A stretch of DNA of 64,000 nucleotides, taken from NCBI RefSeq assembly GCF_047159865.1, contig NZ_AP038804.1, positions 868,001 through 932,000 of the forward strand, read 5' to 3'. Below the pieces are notes generated by a model that saw only the letters and a list, made by a program, of their open reading frames with translations, ran no database searches and was not told the origin of the DNA. Both the position numbers and the translations under genes were made by a program. Shown here in pieces: positions 1-8,675 of the stretch; the first letter of the stretch is position 1, and the number at the start of each line of letters is the position of its first letter. Source of the DNA: JAIOSF01 sp047159865. Lineage in GTDB: Bacteria; Campylobacterota; Campylobacteria; Campylobacterales; Arcobacteraceae.

Positions 1-42
1 CACTAGTCTCTTATTTTAGTTTATTTTATATGAAGAATAAGT

Positions 43-48
43 TATAAT
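43..48 (+). promoter_or_regulatory. Probable sigma-70 -10 box for bcp
   Basis: A perfect TATAAT lies 34 bases before the bcp start codon, in AT-rich sequence with no clear -35 box, as is common for Campylobacterota housekeeping promoters. A purine-rich ribosome binding site (AAAAAGGA) follows just before the ATG. Confidence 0.5.
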
Positions 49-81
49 AACCCATAAAGATTTAGAAAAAAGGAATTTTAT

Positions 82-588
82 ATGTTAGAAATAGGAAGTC
101 AAGCTCCAGCATTTTGTATACCAAATCAAGATGAAGTTGAGATATGTTTACGAGACTTAAAAGGCAAATGGATTGTATTATACTTTTATCCAAGAGATAA
201 CACTCCCGGATGTACTACACAAGCTTGTGACTTTACAGAGGCACTTCCACAGTTTGAAAACTTAGATGCAGTTATTTTAGGAGTGAGTCCTGATACACCA
301 AAAAAACATCAAAACTTTATTGCAAAATACAATCTAGATATTACACTACTTGCAGATACAGATAAGTCAACTTGTGAAGCATACGGAGTGTGGCAACTTA
401 AAAAGTTTATGGGTCGAGAGAGTATGGGAGTTGTTAGATCAACATTCATAATCAATCCAGAGGGAAATATAGCTGCTATTTATGATAAAGTATCAGTAAG
501 AAAGAAAACAAAAAAACAAGGTGTTACAACAGAAGTTTTACATGTTGATTTAGTAAGAGAAAAGTTACAAAGATTACAAACTATTTAG
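82..588 (+). CDS. bcp: Thioredoxin-dependent peroxiredoxin, BCP/PrxQ type
   Basis: This 168-residue cytoplasmic peroxiredoxin should reduce hydrogen peroxide and organic hydroperoxides using thioredoxin. The motif YPRDNTPGCTTQAC carries the peroxidatic cysteine at residue 44 and a second cysteine at 49. That five-residue spacing is typical of the atypical two-cysteine PrxQ group. The length is normal for the family. The ATG follows a clear ribosome binding site (AAAAAGGA) and a TATAAT box. The gene converges on lspA, and the two coding ends overlap by 8 bases inside a shared hairpin. Confidence 0.93.
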   Translation: MLEIGSQAPAFCIPNQDEVEICLRDLKGKWIVLYFYPRDNTPGCTTQACDFTEALPQFENLDAVILGVSPDTPKKHQNFIAKYNLDITLLADTDKSTCEAYGVWQLKKFMGRESMGVVRSTFIINPEGNIAAIYDKVSVRKKTKKQGVTTEVLHVDLVREKLQRLQTI

Positions 589-600
589 TTTGTAATCTTT
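569..600. terminator. Hairpin terminator shared by bcp and lspA
   Basis: A perfect 13-bp stem (569-581 with 588-600) encloses a 6-base loop. It is followed on the plus strand by a T-rich run (601-610), so it should terminate bcp. On the minus strand the tail is weaker (TTGTAACTTTT). Both stop codons lie at the loop: the bcp stop is 586-588 and the lspA stop is 581-583. The palindrome therefore also encodes the ends of both proteins, and both contain the residues RLQT there. Confidence 0.8.
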
Positions 601-1045
601 TTCTTTTTTTGTTATCTAAGTAACTTATTAATAAAATTAAACCTACTCCAATATTGATAATAACATCAGCAAAATTAAACACAGCAAACTCAAACCCACA
701 ATGCCAGTAGATATAATCAACTACTCCACCATGAATAAATCTGTCAAAAATATTACTCACTCCTCCCGCTAAAATTAAAGCAGCAGGAATATGATAAAGA
801 CTAAAAATCTCTTTATTGAAAATAAGATATACAATGGCACTTAACATTATACCTATTTGAATATATTTTAAATTTTCTGCTAAAAAAGCGAACATTGAGA
901 AAGCCACACCATAATTATATACCAAAATTAAAGAGATACACTCCCCTTTTTGTTCAAAACCATTTACAAAAAGAAATTTTATATACTGATCTATTAAAAA
1001 TAGACTCACAAAAAGTACAATTGCAATAGTAAGTTTTTTTAACAT
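581..1045 (-). CDS. lspA: Lipoprotein signal peptidase (signal peptidase II)
   Basis: This inner-membrane aspartyl protease removes the signal peptide from prolipoproteins after lipid attachment. The 154 residues contain four hydrophobic segments. The family motifs are present: NYGVAFS, GGVSNIFDR and VFNFADV, with the two catalytic aspartates in the last two. The start overlaps the glmM stop by 7 bases, so the gene is probably translated together with glmM. It is the last gene of the long minus-strand run and ends in the hairpin shared with bcp. Confidence 0.93.
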   Translation of the reverse strand: MLKKLTIAIVLFVSLFLIDQYIKFLFVNGFEQKGECISLILVYNYGVAFSMFAFLAENLKYIQIGIMLSAIVYLIFNKEIFSLYHIPAALILAGGVSNIFDRFIHGGVVDYIYWHCGFEFAVFNFADVIINIGVGLILLISYLDNKKRKRLQTK

Positions 1046-2376
1046 AGATTACTTTTAATAAAATTTTGTAACTCTTCCATAGACTCTTGAACAATCAATT
1101 GATCTTTCCCTTCCAATAGAAGTCTGATTTTATTTTCCGTTCCAGAATATCTAATGAGATCTCGTAATCCTAAAGATCGAAACTTTTGGAGTAAGTCATC
1201 AAGCCCTTTAATATTTTCTAATGGTGTTTTCTCTTCTACCATTAAATTTTTAAGGATTTGAGGATATAACTCAAAAGGATTTAACACTTCACTAGCTTTC
1301 TTTCCACTACATAAAATCATTGCAATTACTTGCAATGCAGATGCTAATCCATCTCCAGTTTTAGCAACATCAGAAAAAATAATATGACCACTTTGCTCAC
1401 CACCAAAGTTAATTTTTTCATTTTTCATAATCTCTAAAACATATTTATCACCAACATTAGAACGGTGAAGTTTTATACCGTTAGCTTCGAGATAATCTTC
1501 TAATGCTTTGTTACTCATCACAGTAGTCACACAACCTTCACCTTGTAGTAGATTATGATTCTTAAGATATACAGCCATCGCACCGATAAGTTTATCCCCA
1601 TCAATAACATCACCATTTTCATCAACAACAACAAGTCTATCAGCATCACCATCAAGTGCAATACCTATATCAGCTCTATATTCAGAAACAAGTTTACCAA
1701 GGGCTTTTGGATGTAATGCTCCACACCCTTCATTGATATTAAAACCATCTGGTTTATCATTTACAACAATTACATCCGCACCTAGCTCTTCAAAAATTGT
1801 AGGACCAACTTTATAAGCAGCTCCATTTGCACAGTCTAAAACAATTCTCATATCATTTAGTGTTAACTCTTTTGGAAAAGAACTTTTAATCGAAACAATA
1901 TATCGTCCGATTACATCATCAATTCTTTTTGCTTTTCCTATCTCTCTACCTGTGCATTGAGAAGAGATAAGCAAGTCTTTATTAAAAAAAATATTTTCTA
2001 TCTCTTTTTCAATTGCATTACTTAGTTTATCCCCATGACAATCAAAAAACTTCACACCATTATCTTCAAATGGATTATGTGAAGCACTTAGCATGATACC
2101 AGCATCACATCTCATTGATTCTGTTAGATATGCAATAGCAGGCGTTGGCATTGGTCCTATTTGGATAACATCATACCCTACACTAGTAAATCCACTTACA
2201 AGTGCATTTTCAATCATATAACCACTTCTTCTAGTATCTTTACCTAAAAGAATTCGTTTTGTTTTGGAGTGTTTTCTAAAGTATATTCCAGCTGCTTGAG
2301 CTAATTGAAGTGCAGTAATAGCATCTAAAAAAGTACCAGCTTTCCCTCTTACTCCATCTGTTCCAAATAGTTTCAT
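1039..2376 (-). CDS. glmM: Phosphoglucosamine mutase
   Basis: GlmM converts glucosamine-6-phosphate to glucosamine-1-phosphate for peptidoglycan and lipopolysaccharide precursors. The protein starts with the typical MKLFGTDGVRG. The phosphoserine loop SASHNP has its active serine at residue 99. A DGDADR metal-binding motif sits in the middle and a C-terminal RYSGTEN phosphate-binding motif is present. The frame stays open 25 codons further upstream, but that stretch is lysine-rich and lies inside secF. The ATG at 2376 matches the family start and leaves a 1-base gap to secF. Length is about 445 residues, normal for the family. Confidence 0.95.
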   Translation of the reverse strand: MKLFGTDGVRGKAGTFLDAITALQLAQAAGIYFRKHSKTKRILLGKDTRRSGYMIENALVSGFTSVGYDVIQIGPMPTPAIAYLTESMRCDAGIMLSASHNPFEDNGVKFFDCHGDKLSNAIEKEIENIFFNKDLLISSQCTGREIGKAKRIDDVIGRYIVSIKSSFPKELTLNDMRIVLDCANGAAYKVGPTIFEELGADVIVVNDKPDGFNINEGCGALHPKALGKLVSEYRADIGIALDGDADRLVVVDENGDVIDGDKLIGAMAVYLKNHNLLQGEGCVTTVMSNKALEDYLEANGIKLHRSNVGDKYVLEIMKNEKINFGGEQSGHIIFSDVAKTGDGLASALQVIAMILCSGKKASEVLNPFELYPQILKNLMVEEKTPLENIKGLDDLLQKFRSLGLRDLIRYSGTENKIRLLLEGKDQLIVQESMEELQNFIKSNLC

Positions 2377-2377
2377 C

Positions 2378-3349
2378 TTATACTGTCCCCTGCTCAAATT
2401 GTGCTCTGAGTTTTTCTTTATCTTTTGCTCTTTTTTCCTTTTTAGCTTCATTTTCTCTATAATTTGAAATAGAAAATTTAAGTTGTACTAAAAATGATGC
2501 GGCAATAAATATAGAACTATAAGTACCTACAATAATACCAACAAGTAAGGTAAAGCTAAATCCATTGATAATTTCACCTCCAAACACATATAGCGTTAAT
2601 ACAACAAAAAATGTTGTTAAAGAAGTAAGTGTTGTCCGACTTAAGGTATTTGAAACTGATTGATTTACAACATTATCCAAATCATTTTCTTTTGAAGTAT
2701 TTACACCTTCTCTAATTCTATCAAATACAATAATTGTATCATTGAGAGAGTATCCCAAAATAGTAAGAATAGCAGCTAAAATATCTAAATTGAAATCAAT
2801 CTTAAATAATACTATAGCCCCTAAAGCAATAGATATATCATGAATCAGTGCTAAAATAGAAGCTACTGCAAATCTCCACTCAAATCTAAATGATACATAA
2901 ACTAATATGATCAATAAAGACAAACTTAGTGCAGCTATACCTTTTTCTTGTAAAGCATTACCAACTTTTGGTCCAACCATATCCACTCTTCTAATTTCAT
3001 AATTACCTGTAGGTTGTAAAGTTATTCGTAAATCATCTCCAATATCCTTACCTAAAGTTGATGAAGTAGTTGGAATTTTGATAATCACCTCTTCCTCTGA
3101 ACCAAATTCTGTAACACTCGCTTTTTCAAACCGCACATCTTTAGCAAGAATATCTCTAATCTCTTTAATTGGTGCAGCTTTGTTGTATTGAACCTGAACT
3201 AGCGTTCCTCCTGAGAAATCGATTCCTAAATTTAAACCTTTTGTAAAAAGTAAAATTAATGAAGCAACAACAAGAAGAGATGAAAAAGCTAAAAATGGTA
3301 ATCTTTTACCCATAAAATTATATGATTTATTTGATTTAAATATTTCCAT
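2378..3349 (-). CDS. secF: Protein translocase subunit SecF
   Basis: SecF pairs with SecD in the inner membrane and uses the proton motive force to help pull proteins through SecYEG. The 323 residues show an N-terminal membrane segment, the conserved GIDFSGGTLVQV near residue 42, a periplasmic domain, and five C-terminal membrane segments with the RND-type motif IIVFDRIRE. The C-terminus is highly charged. The start codon shares one base with the secD stop (TAATG), so translation is probably coupled. Confidence 0.95.
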   Translation of the reverse strand: MEIFKSNKSYNFMGKRLPFLAFSSLLVVASLILLFTKGLNLGIDFSGGTLVQVQYNKAAPIKEIRDILAKDVRFEKASVTEFGSEEEVIIKIPTTSSTLGKDIGDDLRITLQPTGNYEIRRVDMVGPKVGNALQEKGIAALSLSLLIILVYVSFRFEWRFAVASILALIHDISIALGAIVLFKIDFNLDILAAILTILGYSLNDTIIVFDRIREGVNTSKENDLDNVVNQSVSNTLSRTTLTSLTTFFVVLTLYVFGGEIINGFSFTLLVGIIVGTYSSIFIAASFLVQLKFSISNYRENEAKKEKRAKDKEKLRAQFEQGTV

Positions 3350-4920
3350 TAGTTAACTCCAAACCATTTTTTTAAGTTTTTATCTTTTGTAATTTTATTT
3401 TTTAAAGCTTCGTATATACCGTGAGTTCCTAAAATTGCAGTGATCATTGAAGCCAAAATACCTATACTAATCGTAACAGCAAAACCTTTAATCGGTCCTG
3501 TTCCATATACATATAAGATAACAGCAACTAAAAGTGTTGTTATATTCGCATCCAAAATTGCACTCATCGCATTTTTATATCCATCTTCTATTGCTTTATG
3601 AACACTTTTCCCTTGTTTAAGTAGTTCTCTAATTCTTTCATTTATAATAACATTTGCATCAACAGCCATACCAACTGTTAAAACAATACCTGCCATACCT
3701 GGTAAAGTAAGAGTTGCTCCAAACATTGCCATAACTGCTATGATGATAAAAAGGTTTGTCACTAAAGCAATATTTGAAATTATTCCAGCTAAACCATAAT
3801 AAATAATCATAAATACAACAACAAGCAAAAAACCTGAAATCAGTGCAAACATTGAAGCATTGATACTATCAGCACCCAAACTTGGACCAACACTCCTTTT
3901 TTCAAGCATTATTACAGGTGCTGGTAATGCACCACTTCGTAAAGCAATTGCAACATTTCCAGCCTCGTTTACAGTAAAGTTTCCAGAGATTTGTCCACTT
4001 CCTCCACCTATTCTTTCCCGAATATTTGGAGCAGAAAATACTTTTCCATCTAAAACTACAGCCAATCTTTTTCCAATGCTTCTAGCAGTAAAATCACCAA
4101 AAACTTTTGCACCAAATGTACTTAAAGTAAAATTGATAATAGGTTGGTTTGATTGTTGATCAAATGCAACTTTAGCATCAACAACTTCAGAACCCGTCAA
4201 AATAGGAATTTGTTTTACTAAGTATTTAATTTGAGGATCATTTGTATCTTCTAAAATTAAATTTCCCATCTCTTTAGCTTCTTCATCTGATAGATTATAA
4301 ACTTGGTCAGACTTAAGTTCATCAACTTCCATAAGTTCTAAGTTTGCAGGTTTTGCAATAAGTTCCCTTGCTCTTTGTTCCTCTTGTGGAGTCTTAATTC
4401 CCGGAAGCTCAACAACAATATCATTTTGACCTTGTCTTGTTACAGAGGGTTCCGCTAAACCAAATTGATCTAGTCTATTTCTAATTGTTTCAACAGCTTG
4501 ACCAACTGCCATATCTTTAACAATTTCAGTTTCAACAGGAGTTAAAGAGATTGAATAAACTAAATTTGAACTTTTGTTGATTTCTAGCCCTTGAATCTCT
4601 GCTAACATAGTATCAATTTTTGTAGATTCTGAATCATCAAGAAGCAAAAAACTCATTTGTTCTTCTTCAATTGTGATGTCTTCTATAAGAATATCTTCAT
4701 TATCTGTAAAATACTTTACTGTTGCTGCTATCGATTTGATTTTACCTTCAACAGCTTTTTGTGTTTCAACACCTAAAAGCATATGAAGTCCACCTTGTAA
4801 GTCAAGGCCTAAAGATATTTTTTTACCGTCGTCTGTTTGTAAAAAAGATGGTATAGAAAAAAATATACCAAATATTGTAACTAGTGAAAAGATCACTAGT
4901 CTGTAGTTTAAAAATTGCAA
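3349..4920 (-). CDS. secD: Protein translocase subunit SecD
   Basis: This is the larger partner of SecF in Sec-dependent export. The 523 residues contain an N-terminal membrane helix, the conserved GLDLQGGLHMLLGV near residue 38, a large periplasmic region, and a C-terminal block of membrane helices with the conserved VDANVIINERIRE. The gene lies 27 bases downstream of yajC and overlaps secF by one base, giving the common yajC-secD-secF order. Only the position next to flagellar flhA is unusual. Confidence 0.95.
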   Translation of the reverse strand: MQFLNYRLVIFSLVTIFGIFFSIPSFLQTDDGKKISLGLDLQGGLHMLLGVETQKAVEGKIKSIAATVKYFTDNEDILIEDITIEEEQMSFLLLDDSESTKIDTMLAEIQGLEINKSSNLVYSISLTPVETEIVKDMAVGQAVETIRNRLDQFGLAEPSVTRQGQNDIVVELPGIKTPQEEQRARELIAKPANLELMEVDELKSDQVYNLSDEEAKEMGNLILEDTNDPQIKYLVKQIPILTGSEVVDAKVAFDQQSNQPIINFTLSTFGAKVFGDFTARSIGKRLAVVLDGKVFSAPNIRERIGGGSGQISGNFTVNEAGNVAIALRSGALPAPVIMLEKRSVGPSLGADSINASMFALISGFLLVVVFMIIYYGLAGIISNIALVTNLFIIIAVMAMFGATLTLPGMAGIVLTVGMAVDANVIINERIRELLKQGKSVHKAIEDGYKNAMSAILDANITTLLVAVILYVYGTGPIKGFAVTISIGILASMITAILGTHGIYEALKNKITKDKNLKKWFGVN

Positions 4921-4947
4921 GATGCTTTCCTTTTGAAGATTTCTAGA

Positions 4948-5217
4948 TTATGCGTCTTCCCATTTACTTGCAATGTAATTTCTCGCAACTCTTAATGTAG
5001 TACCATCAACATTCTTTACTGTTAAAAAAGTCTCTTCAACTTTTGTAATCTCTACAATAAGCCCACCGTTAGTAACAATTTTGTCACCTTTATCTAAAGC
5101 TTCAAGCATTGCTTTATGTTCTTTTTGTTGTTTTTGTTGTGGTCTGATAATCAGAAAATAAAATATCGCAAATAATACGACAAGTGGCATAAGTGAACTT
5201 AATAATTCGTTGTTCAT
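4948..5217 (-). CDS. yajC: Preprotein translocase accessory subunit YajC
   Basis: YajC is a small single-pass inner-membrane protein that associates with SecDF. The 89 residues contain one membrane helix (about 5-22) followed by the family signature IIRPQQKQQKEH and a small cytoplasmic beta-rich domain. It lies directly upstream of secD. Its ribosome binding site (AAAGGAT) is part of an inverted repeat in the flhA-yajC gap, which may affect its translation. Confidence 0.93.
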   Translation of the reverse strand: MNNELLSSLMPLVVLFAIFYFLIIRPQQKQQKEHKAMLEALDKGDKIVTNGGLIVEITKVEETFLTVKNVDGTTLRVARNYIASKWEDA

Positions 5218-5224
5218 GTTTGTA

Positions 5225-5267
5225 ATCCTTTAGATGTTTTAATTTTGCATTATTTTATCTAAAGGAT
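5225..5267 (-). promoter_or_regulatory. Inverted repeat covering the yajC ribosome binding site
   Basis: A perfect 11-bp inverted repeat (5225-5235 and 5257-5267) flanks a 21-base AT-rich spacer in the 52-base gap between flhA and yajC. Read on the minus strand, the second arm contains the AAAGGAT Shine-Dalgarno of yajC. There is no T-run after it, so a simple terminator is unlikely. The spacer holds TAAAAT-like sequence that could be a -10 box for a separate yajC-secDF promoter. Confidence 0.5.
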
Positions 5268-5269
5268 AC

Positions 5270-7393
5270 TTAAAACTCTAAAGTACCCTCAATTGTGAAC
5301 TCTGCTTTTGAATCAAGTTCAGCATGACTTAATACTGCAATTTGTAAACCAAACTTTTCAAATATCTCAGAAATTCTTCTTCGTAAGCTTGGATCAACTA
5401 TCATTGAAATAGGAGAAACTCCTTTTGCTTCAACACTATTGATCAGATCTCTTGTTTTTGTTACAAGATTATTAATCTCACCAATACTTAAAAGTAATTG
5501 GCTCACACCATGTTGCTCTTGCAGTTTTCCTATAAACTCTTGCTCAAGTTCTGATTTAATAGTAATGATATGTAAAGCGCCATCAGGTGCTGTAAATTTA
5601 TTTGTGATAAGTCTAAATAATTTTGATCGTACATGCTCTAAAAGTATATCTGGTGATTTTGTCAGTTCTGCAATATCTGATACAGACTCAAGAATAGTAA
5701 TCATATCTACAAGTGGTATATTTTCATGTAGTAAGTCTTTACATACTTTTAACAATGAACCATAAGTAGTCACTTTCATTGCTTCCTCAACAATAATAGG
5801 GAAATCAGCTTTAAGTCTATCTATCATATCAACTAAATCTTGTCTTGTAATAATATCTTCAGCATGTTTTTTGATAAGTTCAGATAGATGAGTTGAGATA
5901 ATTGTAGGGGCATCCACAACCGTAAAACCTCGATTTAAAGCATCATCTTTACTTTCTGGTGTTATCCATGTTGCATCCAGTCCAAATACTGGTTCTTTTA
6001 CTCTTTTCCCTTTTATTTTAGCACCAGCAATTCCACCCATTGCTAACAGTTGATTTAGTTCTACATTACCTTTTGCTATTGGTATTCTTTTTAGGTTAAA
6101 AGAGTATTCGTTCATATTGAGTGTTGCATCATCACTAATTCTAATTTGAGGAATAACAAATCCTAGTTCACCTGCAATTTTATTTCTGATACCTTTTATT
6201 TTATCAAGAAGTTCACTATCACCTTGTACTAATCGCAGTAACTGTCCACCAAGTTTTAGTTCTAAAACTTCTAGTTTCATCGTTTTGTCTATTGTTTGCT
6301 CTTCTGTTAAAGCATTGGATTGCTTATTTTTGTGCTTATTTTTTTCTTCCTCTTCACTTTTTTGTTTTGATTTTTGAACAGTTTGGTTACCTTTAATAAA
6401 TCGAGTAAAAGCATTATCTTTTTCTGCTTCTACCATATAAATAAGATACCCAATAGTTGCAAGCAAGACACCCATACCAAAAAGAATACCTGTAGGAAAA
6501 CCTGGAATAAACCCAAATAATATTAATCCGAATCCAGTAATCACAAGAGACTTACTATCTTTTACAAGTTGAGCAATAGTTCCACTTGCAAATTTTTCTT
6601 CATCACTATTTGAACGCGTGATAATAATAGCTGTTGCAGTTGAGATGATAAGTGCAGGAATTTGAGCAACTAAACCATCACCAATAGTTAATATAGTATA
6701 TATTTCAGAACTTTGAGCAGCACTTAAATCGTGTTGGAAAATACCAATCATAAGCCCACCAATAAGGTTTACAAGTGTGATAATAATACCAGCAACAGCA
6801 TCACCTTTTACAAACTTAGCAGAACCATCCATAGTACCATAAAAACTTACTTCACTTGCTAACTCTTCTCTTCTTTCTTTTGCTTGTTTATCATCGATGA
6901 ATCCAGCATTTAAATCTGCATCAATTGCCATCTGTTTACCAGGGAGTGAATCGAGTGAAAATCGAGCTTGAACTTCAGCAACTCTTCCTGCACCTTTTGT
7001 AACAACCATAAAGTTAATAAGTACAAGAATAATAAATATGATCACACCAATAACCATATTTCCACCAACAACAAACTCTCCAAATGCTGAGATCAAGGAA
7101 CTAACAGCATCAGGTCCATTGTGACCTTCACTTAAAATTGATCGCGTTGTCGCAATATTTAAGGACAAACGAAATAGTACTAAAATAAGTAATAATGTAG
7201 GAAAAGTTGATAAATCAGTTGGGCGTTCAATAAAAAGCGATATTAAAAGAATCAATATCGCTGAAGTAAGAGATAAAATTAAGAAAAAATCTAATACAGC
7301 TTTTGGCAATGGTACAATAATAATTGCAAGCATTGAAAATACAAAAGCAATAAGCACATATTCTTTTCTGAAAAATATCTCTCTTATGTTCAT
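5270..7393 (-). CDS. flhA: Flagellar biosynthesis protein FlhA (export gate)
   Basis: FlhA is the large export-gate protein of the flagellar type III secretion system. The 707 residues consist of an N-terminal half with about eight membrane helices and a cytoplasmic C-terminal half (from about 370) that docks substrates and chaperones. The FHIPEP-family stretch SLPGKQMAIDADLNAG is present. A charged, lysine-rich linker at about 340-365 separates the halves. The gene lies 16 bases downstream of flgL and is the last flagellar gene before yajC. Confidence 0.96.
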   Translation of the reverse strand: MNIREIFFRKEYVLIAFVFSMLAIIIVPLPKAVLDFFLILSLTSAILILLISLFIERPTDLSTFPTLLLILVLFRLSLNIATTRSILSEGHNGPDAVSSLISAFGEFVVGGNMVIGVIIFIILVLINFMVVTKGAGRVAEVQARFSLDSLPGKQMAIDADLNAGFIDDKQAKERREELASEVSFYGTMDGSAKFVKGDAVAGIIITLVNLIGGLMIGIFQHDLSAAQSSEIYTILTIGDGLVAQIPALIISTATAIIITRSNSDEEKFASGTIAQLVKDSKSLVITGFGLILFGFIPGFPTGILFGMGVLLATIGYLIYMVEAEKDNAFTRFIKGNQTVQKSKQKSEEEEKNKHKNKQSNALTEEQTIDKTMKLEVLELKLGGQLLRLVQGDSELLDKIKGIRNKIAGELGFVIPQIRISDDATLNMNEYSFNLKRIPIAKGNVELNQLLAMGGIAGAKIKGKRVKEPVFGLDATWITPESKDDALNRGFTVVDAPTIISTHLSELIKKHAEDIITRQDLVDMIDRLKADFPIIVEEAMKVTTYGSLLKVCKDLLHENIPLVDMITILESVSDIAELTKSPDILLEHVRSKLFRLITNKFTAPDGALHIITIKSELEQEFIGKLQEQHGVSQLLLSIGEINNLVTKTRDLINSVEAKGVSPISMIVDPSLRRRISEIFEKFGLQIAVLSHAELDSKAEFTIEGTLEF

Positions 7394-7409
7394 CTAAATT
7401 AAAAAGTTT

Positions 7410-8675
7410 CTAGTTTATATAGTTAAGTAATGAAAGTTTATTCATCTTACCTATTGTTGTGTAAAGAGATTGATAAGTCAACTCTAAAGCTTTTGATTCC
7501 ATAGCTAATTTAGCTGTATCTGCACCTGCTGTTTTTTGTATCAAAATATCATAATGTGTTTTTTGAGATGTTAGTTTCTCGTTTGCAATATTAAATATAT
7601 TATTTCTACCACCAAGCTCCCCATGACCAATATTTGTTGCATCAAATTGTTGTGCATTTTGCTCTAAACCATTTGAAACTGTAGAACGAACTGTCTCATC
7701 ATCAATAATTGCACCTTTTGTTCCATCTAGTTTTGTTGCATGTCCTTCTAGGGCATTTATAATTATATTTAAATCATCAAAATAATTGTGTTTTGCTTCA
7801 AAAACTTTTCCGGTAGGCGAACTACCAATATTTGCAATTGTATATGTAGCTTTTACAGATTGTCCTGTTCCTGCTACAGCATCTGCTTCTGATCGAGAAG
7901 CTACTGTATCAGAAGTAATATTTAAAGCTGTAATATCATCTCCCCCTGGACCAACATTTAGTGGATGATAAATATTACCATTATAGTCATATTTTTGAAG
8001 CTGATCTCCTGCTGCATTTAATTTCCACTCAAATCCATTTTCATCAATTACTCTTTCACCTTCTTCAAAAGTAAATGGCTGTCCAGCTGTTGCCTTGTTC
8101 GCTGTATAAAAAATAGAATCATACGCAGTAACACCTCTATCTCTGTAACTACCTGGCTGCACAGCAACTTTTCTTAAGAAACCATCACCCTCAAAAGTAA
8201 TTTTTCCATTATTTTCAAAATCTGCATCTTTTTCTAAAGTTTTTATTGATGTATCTGAACCTGTAAAAACATACTCACCATCTACACGAGTATTCATACG
8301 ATCAAACATATTATCACGAATACCTCGTAAGTTAGTCGCAACTGCAAGTTTATCGTTTCGATCCATACCTGAGTTTAATGCTTTTAATAAATCATCTTGG
8401 ATTCCACCACCATACTCATCCCCACCTAAAGCAATTTTTATCTCTTCAAGACTTGAATCAGCAGTTTCATTCATCACTTTAGTTTTGGCAATTTGTAACA
8501 TCAAACCTTCAGTAACACGAAGTTTATCCTCTAAATTAATAAGATTTGAGTGTAGTATAGAGTTTTCACTCCCTTTATCTATACTTTTGCCGCTAGCTGT
8601 TTGCTGTGAAATTCTTTGGCTTTCTGCATTTAAGTTTTTTATATGATATAACATATTTCTACTAGTATCAATCAT
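7410..8675 (-). CDS. flgL: Flagellar hook-associated protein FlgL (HAP3)
   Basis: FlgL forms the hook-filament junction. The 421 residues have the flagellin/FlgL-type N-terminal helical domain (RISQQTASGKSIDKGSEN, about 22-39), a variable middle region, and a C-terminal flagellin-like helix with LTYQSLYTTIGKMN near the end. The start overlaps the end of fliI by 8 bases. FlgK, its usual partner, is not in the window. It could be read as a short flagellin, but the N-terminus and the position in a basal-body operon favour FlgL. Confidence 0.85.
   Translation of the reverse strand: MIDTSRNMLYHIKNLNAESQRISQQTASGKSIDKGSENSILHSNLINLEDKLRVTEGLMLQIAKTKVMNETADSSLEEIKIALGGDEYGGGIQDDLLKALNSGMDRNDKLAVATNLRGIRDNMFDRMNTRVDGEYVFTGSDTSIKTLEKDADFENNGKITFEGDGFLRKVAVQPGSYRDRGVTAYDSIFYTANKATAGQPFTFEEGERVIDENGFEWKLNAAGDQLQKYDYNGNIYHPLNVGPGGDDITALNITSDTVASRSEADAVAGTGQSVKATYTIANIGSSPTGKVFEAKHNYFDDLNIIINALEGHATKLDGTKGAIIDDETVRSTVSNGLEQNAQQFDATNIGHGELGGRNNIFNIANEKLTSQKTHYDILIQKTAGADTAKLAMESKALELTYQSLYTTIGKMNKLSLLNYIN

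Noticed and set aside
2377..2451. N-terminal extension of glmM
   Set aside because: The extension overlaps secF and is lysine-rich; the family start is at 2376.
3860..4159. Plus-strand open frame opposite secD
   Set aside because: It lies wholly within conserved secD codons and shows no independent coding signal.
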